DNA of 64,000 nucleotides from assembly GCF_014898055.3 (NCBI RefSeq), contig NW_026555331.1, positions 101,144,684 to 101,208,683 on the forward strand, in the 5' to 3' direction. Origin of the DNA: Talpa occidentalis (Eukaryota; Chordata; Mammalia; Eulipotyphla; Talpidae). This document shows positions 11,530-22,500 of the stretch, piece after piece. Within the stretch, counting starts at the first letter, position 1. Every line of letters begins with the position of its first letter. The notes below the pieces were generated by a model. That model was not told where the DNA came from. It saw only the letters and a list, made by a program, of their open reading frames with translations, and searched no databases. A program made the position numbers and the translations under genes.

Positions 11530-11572
11530 TAAAGATTTATTTATTTATTTGTTTGGTTGGTTTTTTTAAAAT

Positions 11573-11607
<35 letters not shown>

Positions 11608-11829
11608 TACAAGCACTGGGTACATTCAGAAGCGCGGGAGGGTAAGAGAATTCACCAGAGCTAGAGCAGGGAGCTGAACAGGCAGAAGGACCGAAGTACA
11701 CTGCTGAGGGGAGCAGCGGAGGCGGCAGGAGAGGTCTGCGCGCCATGTCGGGGATGGTCCTCGCCGGCAGCCAGGGACGGGAGCTGCGGCGCAGGGCACA
11801 GCTCAACCGCTGTGCCACCGGGGAGGCCC
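11530..11829 (-). mobile_element. tRNA-SINE type A-like, first of a stacked pair
   Basis: Long (TTTA)n tail with GTTTGGTTGG. TSD CTACTTTTCTCCATTTCTTT at 11508-11527 and 11829-11848. Confidence 0.93.
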
Positions 11830-11849
11830 TACTTTTCTCCATTTCTTTT

Positions 11850-12152
11850 TTTTTTTTTTTTTTTTTAATTTTTTTTTTTTTTAAAAGATTTATTTTATTT
11901 ATTTATACAAACACTGGGTATAGTCAGAAGCGCAGGAGGGTGAGAGAATTCACCAGAGCCAGAGTGCGGAACAGAGCAGGCGGAAGGACCGAAGTACACT
12001 GCTGAGGGGAGCAGCAGGCGGCAGGAGAGGTCTGCGCGCCATGTGGGACCCTTCTCCGGTGGACGGGGAGCAGCTGGGGATCGAACCGGCGCCACAGAGG
12101 CTGCGGGCAGCTTCGCAACCCAGCGCTCAACCGCTGCGCCACCGGGGAGGCC
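11850..12152 (-). mobile_element. tRNA-SINE type A/B, second of a stacked pair
   Basis: Inserted at the same duplicated target. Third copy CTTTTCTCCATTTCTTT at 12153-12169. Long T-run at its tail. Confidence 0.93.
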
Positions 12153-12483
12153 CTTTTCTCCATTTCTTTAGCTCTTTTTGTTAAGCCAATTTTTGGAATT
12201 GTTACCTTGATTCCATCTTAAGACAATTCTGATGTATAATCCAATGAGCAGTTTATTTTCTTTCAGTAAATACTTTTGTGTTCCCTTTCATTATACTGTA
12301 GATAGGAGTACAAATTGGCAAAGCCTGTTATTCCATTTGTACCAGTGTTTGCTTTTTTGGAAGGTACTTATATCTTTCTTGTTTTCTATTTTCATTACTC
12401 CCCTTCGATCTTTCTCATCTTTCAATGTAAACTCACACAAAACAAAAGCCCTGATTTTGACCATTCAATCCACTTAATTTCAA

Positions 12484-12870
12484 ACTGGACAGACAAATGG
12501 ATTAAGATGTGGCATATATACACTGTGGGCTAGTATGATACACAAAATAAAGATGAAATCTTGCCATTTGGGACAACTTAATGGCACTGGTCAGAATTAT
12601 GCTAAGTGGAAAACAGGAGAGACAAATATGGGGTGATTTCACTCATGAGGAATATAAAGAAAACAAGGAACTGTGATAAATAAATCTGTGAAATCTAACC
12701 GCACAATTGAGGCTACCAGAGGCAGGGTAGGGTAGGGTCAGGAACAAACAGGAGAAAGGAGATGAATGGATTATGGGTGCTATGTGATGGATGCAGTGTG
12801 GTAGCATTTATCTTACACATTACCCTATAGCTCTAAATCATACAGTGTGGTAAACCAATGTTTTCTCAAT
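12484..12870 (+). mobile_element. LINE-1 3' end, diverged
   Basis: Sense ORF2 end (GGATTAAGATGTGGCATATA, GAATTATGCTAAGTGG) and a purine-rich 3'UTR. No TSD found. Confidence 0.8.
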
Positions 12871-12886
12871 AAGCAATGATACAGTA

Positions 12887-13148
12887 GGGGCCTCCCTGGT
12901 GGCACAAGGGGTTAAGATGCAACCTATGAAGCTATCTGCAGCCACTGCAGCATGAGTGCGATACTTGGCAGGGAGCTACCCACGTGGCACAGCAGACTTC
13001 TCCTGACTCCCCTGCTGCTCTCCTCAGCAGTGTATTTCAGTTAATCTGCCTGTTCTGCTTCCCACTCTGTTTCTTGTGAATCCTCTCACCCCACACCTCT
13101 GGCCTGTACCCCAGTTCTTGCATGCATGCATAAATAAATCTTTTAAAA
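12887..13148 (+). mobile_element. tRNA-SINE type C
   Basis: TSD AATGATACAG at 12875-12884 and 13149-13158. The second copy is itself the entry site of the next SINE. Confidence 0.93.
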
Positions 13149-13157
13149 AATGATACA

Positions 13158-13420
13158 GGGCCCCCTGGTGGTGCAAGGGGTTAAGACACAACCTATGAAG
13201 CAATCTGCAGCCTCTTCAGCACAAGTTTGATCCCCTGGCTGGCCAGGGAGCTACTCACATGTCGCAGCAGACCTCTCCTGACTCGGCCCCTACTCCCCTC
13301 AGCAGTGTATTTCGGTCAATCTGCCTGTTATGTTCCCCACTCTGTCTCTGGTGAATCCTCTCACCACACCTCTGGCCTGTGCCCCAGCTCTTGTATGTAT
13401 AAATAAATCTTTTTTTTAAA
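13158..13420 (+). mobile_element. tRNA-SINE type C, stacked behind the previous
   Basis: Starts GGGCCCCCTGG straight after AATGATACA. A related AAAGATAGTA follows its tail (13421-13431). Confidence 0.9.
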
Positions 13421-13692
13421 AAAAGATAGTAAAAAATGTTCTTAGAAAATCTCAGGATTGAAGATGTTTATTACAAACAAAAACAAAATGAAAAATAAAA
13501 CCAATTGGTTGGGTGAAATAAAAAAATTCACACACCCATTGCATTAGGTTTGACATCAGCAATGGACATATTTTGAATAAGCCTTTAATTTACGCAGTTT
13601 TTTAATGGTTATATACATGTGCTTCATAATTCTCAAGGTGCCATGAAATTCAAATGCAGTGATGATATCCTAAAATAGAAAGAGCAAGACAA

Positions 13693-14136
13693 TTTTTTTT
13701 TTATATAGTTCAAAGGCCTTTAATTTCCCCCCACCTCTTCAACCATGAATTTACAGGGAATGGGATCCAGCAGCTCAGGCTCCTTTGCAGTGGTCCTGAT
13801 AAAATGCTTCTCTGGGTGGAGTAGGCTGGCACTTTATTGAACCCAAATTCAGCTGAACTTTGGCTTTTTTTCCCTCTGAACCAATTGTTCTCACATTTCA
13901 GGAAGCTATCCTGGCTCTTAGAACGCTTAATATGCTCAATATGAACATTAATTCTCTTGGCACAAACCCTGCCCTTATTTACAAGGCCAACTGCATGCTG
14001 GGTACATTATAGACGCCTCCAGTTTTGCTATGGCAACATTTGTGGGGCGTTTCTTTTTGAACAGTGCCCATCCCCTTGATGTCCATAATCTTATCTTTCT
14101 TGTAGATCTATATGCTGTGCCAAAGGAACAACTCGT
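13693..14136 (-). pseudogene. RPL21: RPL21 processed pseudogene, 5'-truncated
   Basis: The intronless minus-strand sequence matches ribosomal protein L21 from about residue 25 to the C terminus. Recognisable stretches are [38 protein letters not shown] and a tail near [18 protein letters not shown]. An in-frame stop sits just before IYKK and further stops and indels occur near the end. A 3'UTR and A-run (plus T-run, about 13693-13703) follow, as expected of L1-mediated retrocopying. The 5' end abuts the tail of a minus-strand SINE at about 14137. Not functional. Confidence 0.92.
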
Positions 14137-14140
14137 TTTG

Positions 14141-14749
14141 TTTTTTAAAAAAAGATTTATTTAGGGCCTCCCCGGTGGCGCAGCGGTAGAGCGCTGGGTT
14201 GCGAAGCTGCCCGCGGCCTCTGCGGCGCCGGTTCGATCCCCGGCTGCTCCCCGGCCACTGCAGGAGGGTCCCACATGGCGCGCAGACCTCTCCTGCCGCC
14301 TGCTGCTTCCCTCAGCAGTGTACTTCGGTCCTTCTGCCTGCTCTGCCTCTGGTGAATTCTCTCGCCCTCCCGCGCTTCTGACTGTACCCAGTGCATGTAT
14401 AAACAAAACAAACAAACAAGCAAACAAATAAATAAAGAAAAACATGCCTCTATTGAAAAAAAAATCTTAAAAAAAATTATTAAAAAAAAAAAAAAGATTT
14501 ATTTATTTATGCATATAAGAGCTGGGGTACAGGCCAGAGGTGTGGGGTGGGGGCAGCGAGAGGATTCACCAGAGACAGAGCGGGGAACAGAACAGGCAGA
14601 TAGACCAAAGAACACTGCTGAGGGGAGCAGCAGGGGAGTCAGGAGAGGTCTGCTGCGCCATGTGGGTAGCTCCCTGGCTGGGGATCGAACTCGTGCTGCA
14701 GAGGCTGTGGACAGCTTCACAGTCTTGCGCTCAGCCACCAGGGGGGCCC
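14141..14749 (-). mobile_element. tRNA-SINE type C, host of an inserted SINE
   Basis: Tail at 14141-14163, interrupted by a plus-strand SINE and resuming at 14506. Head end at CCACCAGGGGGGCCC (about 14749). Confidence 0.88.
14164..14490 (+). mobile_element. tRNA-SINE type A, inserted into a SINE tail
   Basis: Near-consensus GC-rich copy with an intact CATGCCTCTATT tag. TSD AAAAAGATTTATTTA at 14149-14163 and 14491-14505 is the A-rich tail of the older antisense SINE. Confidence 0.95.
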
Positions 14750-14794
14750 AGCTCCATGTTTTTTAAAAGGCCTAGAGAACATATAGCAAAACCT

Positions 14795-15066
14795 CTTTTT
14801 TTTTTTTTTTTTTTAAGATTTATTTATTTATGCATATAAGAGCTAGGGTACAGGCCAGAGATGCGGGGAGTAAGAGGATTCACCAGAGACAGAGTGGGGA
14901 ACAGAACAGGCAGACTGACTGAAATACACTGCTGAGGGGAGCAGTGTATTATTTATTTATAAATTATTTATTTCTCCTCTTAGCCTCCTTTCTTCTGCAG
15001 CATGTCAGGAGAGGTCTGCTGCACCATGTGGGGCCGAGGCTGCAGATTGCTTCACCAGGGAGGCCC
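14795..15066 (-). mobile_element. tRNA-SINE type C with a foreign 60-bp patch
   Basis: Normal SINE to about 14948, then AT-rich sequence plus a 42-base block (14968-15009) also present at 16219-16258, then SINE again from GTCAGGAGAGG with a deletion before the head. Confidence 0.85.
14968..15009 (+). repeat. 42-bp local repeat, copy 1 (inside a SINE)
   Basis: TTATTTCTCCTCTTAGCCTC and following. Matches 16219-16258 apart from a 2-base gap and one substitution. Confidence 0.9.
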
Positions 15067-15312
15067 AAAACCTCTTCTGTGTTGATCATTTTAGTGATTT
15101 ATTGGAAGTTGGCAGTTCTGGCAGAAGACAATTACTCTTCTTGAATCCATGGGTGATATCTATATTACAAGAACTTTCATTGTAAGAGAAGCCTTGCCTA
15201 TCTGTGAATTTGTATGTACAACTTTATTTTCTCTTTGTATTTTTTTCCCCCAGAGAGATATTGAGGCTACTATTGAGGCTATTATCAAGATCATTGAGGC
15301 TACTCTGGAGTT

Positions 15313-15451
15313 TGTTTTTTTTTTCACTTTCAGATATATTTTTATTTTTTACATCCTTGTTCCTTTTTAAACAATATTTGCTTCCCACCTTCTCCTCCCC
15401 CAGGTGTAGTCCCCATAGAATTTCTTTCACCAATGCCACCAGGGAGGCCCC
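15313..15451 (-). mobile_element. L1 3' end fused to a SINE head
   Basis: Antisense L1 3'UTR (15313-15436; compare 6140-6235) runs without a gap into CCACCAGGGAGGCCCC (15437-15452). On the minus strand this is SINE head, then L1 3' end, then A tail. Confidence 0.75.
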
Positions 15452-15554
15452 TGCATACTATTTTGACAGGGTAAATAACAACTACTAGGAAGCTAGTTTA
15501 TAGTCTTATGTATTTTACTTGAAGCACAAAATTATTTAAAAACCAAGTATTTGA

Positions 15555-15824
15555 GGGGGCATCCCTGGTGCCTCGTGGGTTACATACAGCACTATCAAGC
15601 TATTGCTAGCCACTGCAGCATGAGTTTGATATCTAGCTGGCCAGGGAGCTACCCACTGGTGGGCAGACCTCTCCTGTTGGGCCCTGCTGCTCCCCTCAGC
15701 AGTGAATTTCAGTCATTTTGCCTGTTCTGCTCCTCACTCTGTCTCTGGTGAATCCTCTCACCCCCCACGCTTCTGGCCTGTACCCCAGTTCTTGCATGCA
15801 TAAATAAATCTTTAAAAAAAACAC
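15555..15824 (+). mobile_element. tRNA-SINE type C, diverged
   Basis: Head altered to GGGCATCCCTGGTGCC. TSD AACCAAGTA on both sides. Confidence 0.9.
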
Positions 15825-16412
15825 AAACCAAGTACGTGAATAAAAGAATGTGTATTTTACCTAGGAAGAGAGATTACAGGCTTTTTTCAGATTTGTAAGG
15901 ATCCCATGACAATAAAGTTGAAACCACTGTTTTCAAAAGAAATTTTTTCACCCCTCAGTGAACTCAGAAAAATTAAGATTTTTACTTTAATGTCTAACAG
16001 AAATGTAGGGGCCCAGAAATACCTTAGCTTTTCACATTGTGCATTCATGCAATTTAACACATCCTGTCTTTAAATCTGTTATCTATCATGTAGGTTATAC
16101 AAAACATTACACCATGCACCCATTACCTGTGATAGCAATTCCCTTTTCTATACAAGAACTTGCATCACATCTCCCAATCCATCCCTCCTTCAGTTTCACA
16201 GTGGAATTCATGCCTCAGTTATTTCTCCTTAGCCTCTTTTCTTCTGCAGCATGTCAGGTAGGCTACTACTGTCTTTATGTCATCATATTTGCTGTTGTCT
16301 ATACCTAAACATGCTTTTACCTCACATACCTATTAGGCTTCCACCTCATCTCCCCTTCAGATTTTACTCAAATTTCATTTTTCCATGGAATTATTGAAAG
16401 ATGTAGTACTTA
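15825..16412. other. Intergenic, no gene seen
   Basis: Unique sequence apart from the 40-bp donor block at 16219-16258. Confidence 0.6.
16219..16258 (+). repeat. 40-bp local repeat, copy 2 (unique flanks)
   Basis: Probable donor for the block in the SINE 1,251 bases upstream. Confidence 0.9.
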
Positions 16413-16680
16413 GAGCCTCCCTGATGGTGCAGCGGTTGAGCGCTGGGTTGCAAAGCTGCCCACAGCCTCTGCAGTGCTGGTTTGATCCCTGGCCGACGGG
16501 GCGAGAGTCCCACATGGCGCGCAGACCTCTCCTGCCGCCCGCTGCTCCCCTCAGCAGTGTACTATGTCAGTCTGCCTGTTCTGCTCTCTGCTCTGGCTCT
16601 GGTGAATTCTCTCATCCTCCCTGCTTCTGACTGTACCCCAGTGCTTGTATAAATAAATAATTCCTTAAAAAAAAAAAAAA
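16413..16680 (+). mobile_element. tRNA-SINE type B
   Basis: TSD AAGATGTAGTACTTA/AAGATGCAGTACTTA flanks it. Confidence 0.94.
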
Positions 16681-17169
16681 AAGATGCAGTACTTAAACTT
16701 GTATGCACCTTACACCCCTATTTTTATTCCTTTTCTCTATTAACAGGTAATATCCACATGTTATATTTACTGTCTCCTCAGAAAGGCTATTTATTCTCTT
16801 CCAGATTATAGCTGTTTTCACTGTGTTGAGGACATACAACTTCAAGTATTTCTATAGTAAACAGATTAATGTCCTGTTTTGGAATTCCAGGTTTTCTAAT
16901 AATCTGGCTTAAACAACTGGTTCCTATAGGAACCAAAAAGACACAGCATTGTTCTTTAGATATTTCTTTGTTGGTAAAGAAAAATTTTAAGAACTTTTTT
17001 TTTGTTTTGCTTTCCACTTTGAGTTATATTTATCACATACACTCATTATAGAAATGAGTTGACATATGCTTTTATTTAAACATTTTTATAAAAACAAGTT
17101 CATACTATACAGCCTGATCTGAAATTGTTTTGTACTTTATAGTAACCATGTAATTGTGATATTTTCCTA

Positions 17170-17625
17170 TAGTTATTTTGCCCATTTTGATTGGATTATT
17201 TGGGTTTTTTTTTTTTTTTTTTTTTGAGTTGTGCGAATTCTTTGTAGATCTTGGATATCAGCCCCTTGGTGGAATATAGTATGTAGATATTTTCTCCCAT
17301 TCAGTAGCATGTTTTTGTTTGTTTGTTTGAGCAGCAGTTTCTTTTAACGTGCAGAAGCTAATTAGCTTGATGTAACCCCACTGTTTATATTCTCTTTTGT
17401 TTCTCTTGCCATTACAGATGACTCCACATAGCTATCTCTGATATCTATGTTGTGGGAGTGTTTTGCCTGTTTTCAGTGTATTTTAGGTTTCCAGTCTTAT
17501 ACCCAAGTTTTTTTTTTCAATTTTGAGTTAATTTTTTTGCATGGAGGTCATGAACTAGTTACATTCATTTGCATATAATTGTGCAGTTTTCCCAGCACCC
17601 TTTATTGACCATTTCCTTGCTTCAG
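17170..17625 (-). mobile_element. LINE-1 internal ORF2 fragment
   Basis: Antisense signature text such as GATCTTGGATATCAGCCCCT and CATTTTGATTGGATT. No 3'UTR present. Confidence 0.82.
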
Positions 17626-17640
17626 TGAGGAACTGTTTTT

Positions 17641-17894
17641 TTTTTTTAAAAAGATTTATTTACTTATGCGTTCAGGCCAGAAGTATGGGGGGTGAGAGGA
17701 TTCACCAGAGACAGAGTGGGAAACAGAACAGGTAGACTGACCAAAGTACACTGCTGAGGGGAGCAGCGGGCAAGGCAAGAGGGGTCTGCCACGCCACATG
17801 GGTAGCTCCCTGCTCAGGGATCCAACTCATGCTGCAGTGGCTGTGGATAGCTTCGTAAGTTGCATCTTAATCCCTTGCGCCACCAGGGAGGCCC
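17641..17894 (-). mobile_element. tRNA-SINE type C
   Basis: Tail AAAAAGATTTATTTACTTATGC (shortened to GCGTTCAGGCC), head end CCACCAGGGAGGCCC. Confidence 0.9.
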
Positions 17895-18057
17895 TTTAAG
17901 AGCTAATTTTAAGTTAGCATTTAAATAAAGATATCTGAGGCATTTCAATCCCACAGATCTATTACACAGCTCACACACAAAAAATTATTTCCACTGCTTT
18001 GAGGGAGAGAACAAAAGGAGCTTATTATTGCTATTGCTCCTGATTTCCGCCCCTTTT

Positions 18058-18326
18058 TTTAAAAAGATTTATTTTATGCATACAGGAACTGGGGTACAAG
18101 CCACAGGTGTGGGGGGTGGGGATGAGAGGATTCACCAGAGACAAAGCTGGGAACAGAATAGCCAGACTGAATGAAATACACTGCTGAGGGGAGTAGCAGG
18201 TGAGACGGGAGAGGTCTGCTATGCCATGGGGGTTGCTCCCTTCCTGGCTGGGGATAGAACTCGTGCTGCAGTGGCTGAGGATAGCTTCATAGGTTGCGTC
18301 CCAACCCCTTGCACTGCCAGGAGGCC
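18058..18326 (-). mobile_element. tRNA-SINE type C
   Basis: Near TSD CTCCTGATTTCC/CTCCTAATTCCC. Last repeat before the TRA2A 3'UTR. Confidence 0.91.
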
Positions 18327-18611
18327 CTCCTAATTCCCTTTTTTAAAGGTCAAATGAAATACTCTCCCTACGATATAGTACATGTGTTTCCTACTACAGT
18401 GTGGGCTTTTTTAAGACAAACTACATTATTTTTCCTTCAGCATCTTGTGTGGTATTGAATTCTCTCATAATATTTGTACCTTGGTCTACATAAAAGGGGA
18501 GGGAAGAAAACCAAGGATTTTTAAAGACTGGAGACAAGGACTACATATTCAGCTATAAGCAGGAAGTACTGGCTCCATAATCATCCCACTGTACCATAAT
18601 AAAGAGACAAT

Positions 18612-19505
18612 CTCATTTTCAAAGAAATTAACTTTTATTTGAAAGTTAATACTACTTTTCCCCACATGTATCTCCTAAGGACTCATACTATACAATAGCT
18701 TGCTTGTCCCAATACCAAAATTTCTAACAGCAAAGTATACAATTGCTCTAGGTAATAAATAATAAAGAGTTATCCTTCACTGATTAAGGGAATACTTAAA
18801 CTTCAAAAATTCAACACAAAAATCACACTTTAAGTCTGTAGATTTTAACACATGTATTCTAAATACAACATGTTTATAGGAGTCCACAAGCTTTTCATCT
18901 CTAAAAAAAAAAAAAAAAAATTACTGAATTTTTAGGGCTCAAAAATTCCATTCTTCAAAATAAATGACCAACTTGTTTTGTTCTATAAGCTTCAAACTTT
19001 CTACACTCAACTATTGACTGCTCCATGCCACCCCAAACAAACTTGACATGACTGAACTACTTTATGTGTTACTATCTTCCCCAAGAAAGTTAAAAAAGGA
19101 GTTCGTCATAAATGCAATCTCTAATACAACGTCTAATACAATATCTAACACAAAAGAAGCTTTAAAAAAACCATTTCTTTCCTCATCTGATTAGCCAGGA
19201 ATTAATTTTCTGTAAAAACAAAGAAAAGTCATTTACAAAGCTTAACACTGGGCATTCCTTTTTTTTTTACTTAAGATTTTTCAACTCACAAAATGACAAT
19301 ACATCTTTAAGAGTATAATTAAAGGGGTGAGAAACAGCAATACAATGGACAAAGCGTAGATGTTAAATGAAGTGAAGATTTTTTTTAAGGAATCTTTTCA
19401 AAGAAATAGTCAAGATTAGAAGCTTGGGGAAATCCAGAACTAAACACAAAAAGAATGAAAAACAAAATAAAGAGACGATGTCTTCAACTGCAGTCATTCC
19501 ATTTA
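18612..19505 (-). other. TRA2A: TRA2A 3'UTR and poly(A) signal
   Basis: About 0.9 kb of AT-rich sequence without interspersed repeats follows the stop. AATAAA on the minus strand (plus TTTATT, 18634-18639) is the last good hexamer before repeat-bearing sequence resumes, so cleavage is inferred at about 18605-18625. An A/T homopolymer interrupts it near 18903-18920. Confidence 0.7.
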
Positions 19506-19516
19506 TCAGTAACGCC
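19506..19516 (-). CDS. TRA2A: TRA2A exon 8, coding part (last residues and stop)
   Basis: Acceptor TTTCAG|GGCG completes R279 and adds R-Y followed by TGA (19508-19506). The exon continues as the 3'UTR. Confidence 0.94.
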
Positions 19517-22500
19517 CTGAAAGAAAATAAAAATAGTTAAAGACAATTACAGTTTGACTTGCTTAATATTCCCCCAACTATTAGCAGTCCCCATGTGCCC
19601 CAATTTTCTAAAAATAAACCATTATTGAGAAATAAGGCTCCTAACACAACAAATGCAAAGGTGTACATACTTGGGCTGTAGGAACGAGATCGTGATCGTG
19701 ATCTGTAGCGACTATAATAAGGAGAAGGCGATCTTCTTCTGTAAGAAAAAGATGACTCAGTATACAAATGATCCCTCAAACAGAGGCAGGAAAATAAAAA
19801 CTTCCCATTACTCAAGAAACAACAGGCCCAAGGTAGCTACTTTTAAGTCCTATACGTGCCAATGATGCTAGGACAGTAAGCACATAATCTCTGTTCTGTC
19901 TTGAAGACACCACAAGTTTATTTTAAATATTTTTATTAACAGATATCGAATACAAATTACAAGTGCAAAACACTACTATCATCTACTTTAGAATAGAAAT
20001 CACAAGCTAAAACATTACCTGTACCGATAGTCATAGTCTTCGTATCTGTCATAGCCGCGATCGTATCCTCTGTCATAGTAAGAATCTCGCCGCCTGCCGC
20101 CTCCTCCACCACCGCCGCCGCCACCACCACCGCCGCCACCACTACTGTAGACAAATGTACAAATTTTACATCAACGTGAATAATTTTTTTCCAGTATAAT
20201 TTAACAGAAGTAGGTACCTATGGAGGGCAGAGGGAAGATAAGGGAGAAAGAACAATCCTTTTATGTCAATTACTGCCAAGTCAAATTTTGCTGACTGCCA
20301 TGATTCTGCTTTGGCTTCCTAGTCATTATATTAAACAATCAGGAATGACATCATCAAACTCCAAACTATAACCTGCTCTTCTATTAATGGATATCTGTTC
20401 TCATGACTCATTCAAAAGCAATTAACAAGCATCATTAATTAAAAGTAACCAACCCTGACACTAAAGAGAATTACTACCTTACACTAAGGTCCAGCACTAA
20501 CAACTTCAATGTCTGGTTGTGAATTTAAAGTTTACCTTTTCTCCTGCTACTTTTCCAATTCCTAATCACAGTGATATTGTTTTTATTTTAGTTTTCTGTA
20601 GGTTCTCCTTGCCAAATCCTACATTTCCCCCAGTAAGATTTCAAATTTAATGAAAGCCTAAATGCCTTCTTACACTCTGCCCACACCTCAGTTCTTCTAT
20701 TATCAATCAATCAAAAAAAAAAAAAAAAAAAAAAAAAGACAGAAGTCCCCATTTATGTACTCCACAATGTGAAAATTGGCTCCCTCCTTCCCTAAACGCT
20801 AATTAGCAAGACACTTCCTTACAAATGCTTCTGAGATCACATAAGAGAAAGAATATTCTTAAAAACAGTTAACATTGTCCTAGTTATTAATTTTTCTATT
20901 TGTACAGTACCAACAAGAGCCAGCAATGTACTTTGCCAGCTCAAATACATATATACAAAAAAATAAATAAAACGATTCAAACAAGTACAAATTAAATGTT
21001 CAATTTGAAGAAAGTTACTGAAAGTTACTATCTTTTGAGTAAATCAATATTTTGCTGTTAGTTTAACTTAAGAAAACTTAATATCTTACTGAGTTGGTCT
21101 GCCCATGTAGATGCCTGGTGTTGGTGTGTGTGCTCTCTTGGTAATAGAATAATCCACACGAATTCTTCTACCATCTAGCTCCATTCCATTTGCCCTTTCC
21201 ATAGCCTTAAAAGGAGAACAGACATAGAAAGTCATGTATAATTCACCAAGGAGAAACTATCGATACCAAAAGTGAAACAAATTTAACCCATTTGAAATTT
21301 GAAAATTTAAAATTCTCTGAACAGGGGCTAGGATTTTACATATTAATCCCTAATATTAACGTCAGTAGCACTGAGTTCTATAGTGATACAGAGGTCTGTG
21401 CTGAAAGATTGGGAACAGCTAGAGCCACAGAAAAGGAACACATAACTCAGATAAGTCTGCATAACTCTGAGGTTGCAATAACTGGTTTCAGTCTAGGCAA
21501 TTCAAAACCAAAGTTGCAATTCAGTCAACAGAGAAGCCTAAGCTACCCAAGCCATTCCTTAAGTAACACATCGCCACCTAGTGAATTCCAAAGGTAAAGG
21601 AAACCTGGCAGCAAGTGTGCTCATGTATTTATTCTGGACTCTCATTTCAATGTGAGTGCCTATGTCTATTTTCCAACTTCAGCACTATTGACGCTTTGGG
21701 ACTGCTAATACTATGTTGTGGGTGACTATTCCGTGCATTGTAGGATGCACCATCCCTGATCTCTACGTACTAGATACAATAGCAACTATTTATTTTTGAA
21801 AGACACAGCAACTTTTGCAATCACTGCTTATGTTACAATCAAAGAATGCTAACGCACAAAGCAATAATGACCTACATTCATGTTAGCACATGTGAAATTG
21901 TACTGATTTTAAGAAGGTAAAGAAAAACAAGTACTTGCCATGTAAAGTTTAAGGTTTTGAGTTTCATATTCCTAAAAACAGAATTATTTCCAACTCATTC
22001 ATGATAAACTTTAATATACAGAAAGTAAATCTACTGATTCCTTTACACTGCAACACCTAATATACTAGAATAGTGTTATTTCAAATCTCTGACAATGATC
22101 AAGACCATTCAGCTGGAATTAAGAATGGCACAAAAATGAGAACGTATCAATTCTTTTCATACTGTTATTTTCAACTGTGGAACAGCATGGTTGATGAGTA
22201 TTAAGAAAATCGAGATACAAAGTTCTACAGCTATACACACAGGGAACTAACTAGACACTTAAACCATAATTCTAAAAAGTCAATTTAATCATCTGCTAGG
22301 AGCATTAATATAGCTTCCTCAGAAGAGAATAGTCACACTGTACTTTTTCCATTAACTCAAAACTTTACATGGTGAGACTTTCATCAGGATATGCCTATAA
22401 ACAGTTATTAGCTAGAAAGTGAAGCTGGCCATTCCAATTACAACAGTGAGAGGTAGCGTGAAAGTGGACATCTTTAAGGAACTAGGTAGGAGTCTATTAA

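Noticed and set aside
14157..14445. Recurrent 70-125 codon frames such as [18 protein letters not shown]... throughout the window
   Set aside because: They are translations of the tRNA-SINE body; the same peptide recurs at more than ten SINE copies.
19957..20154. Short valine/alanine-rich minus-strand frame
   Set aside because: Out-of-frame reading of TRA2A exon 6 glycine codons.
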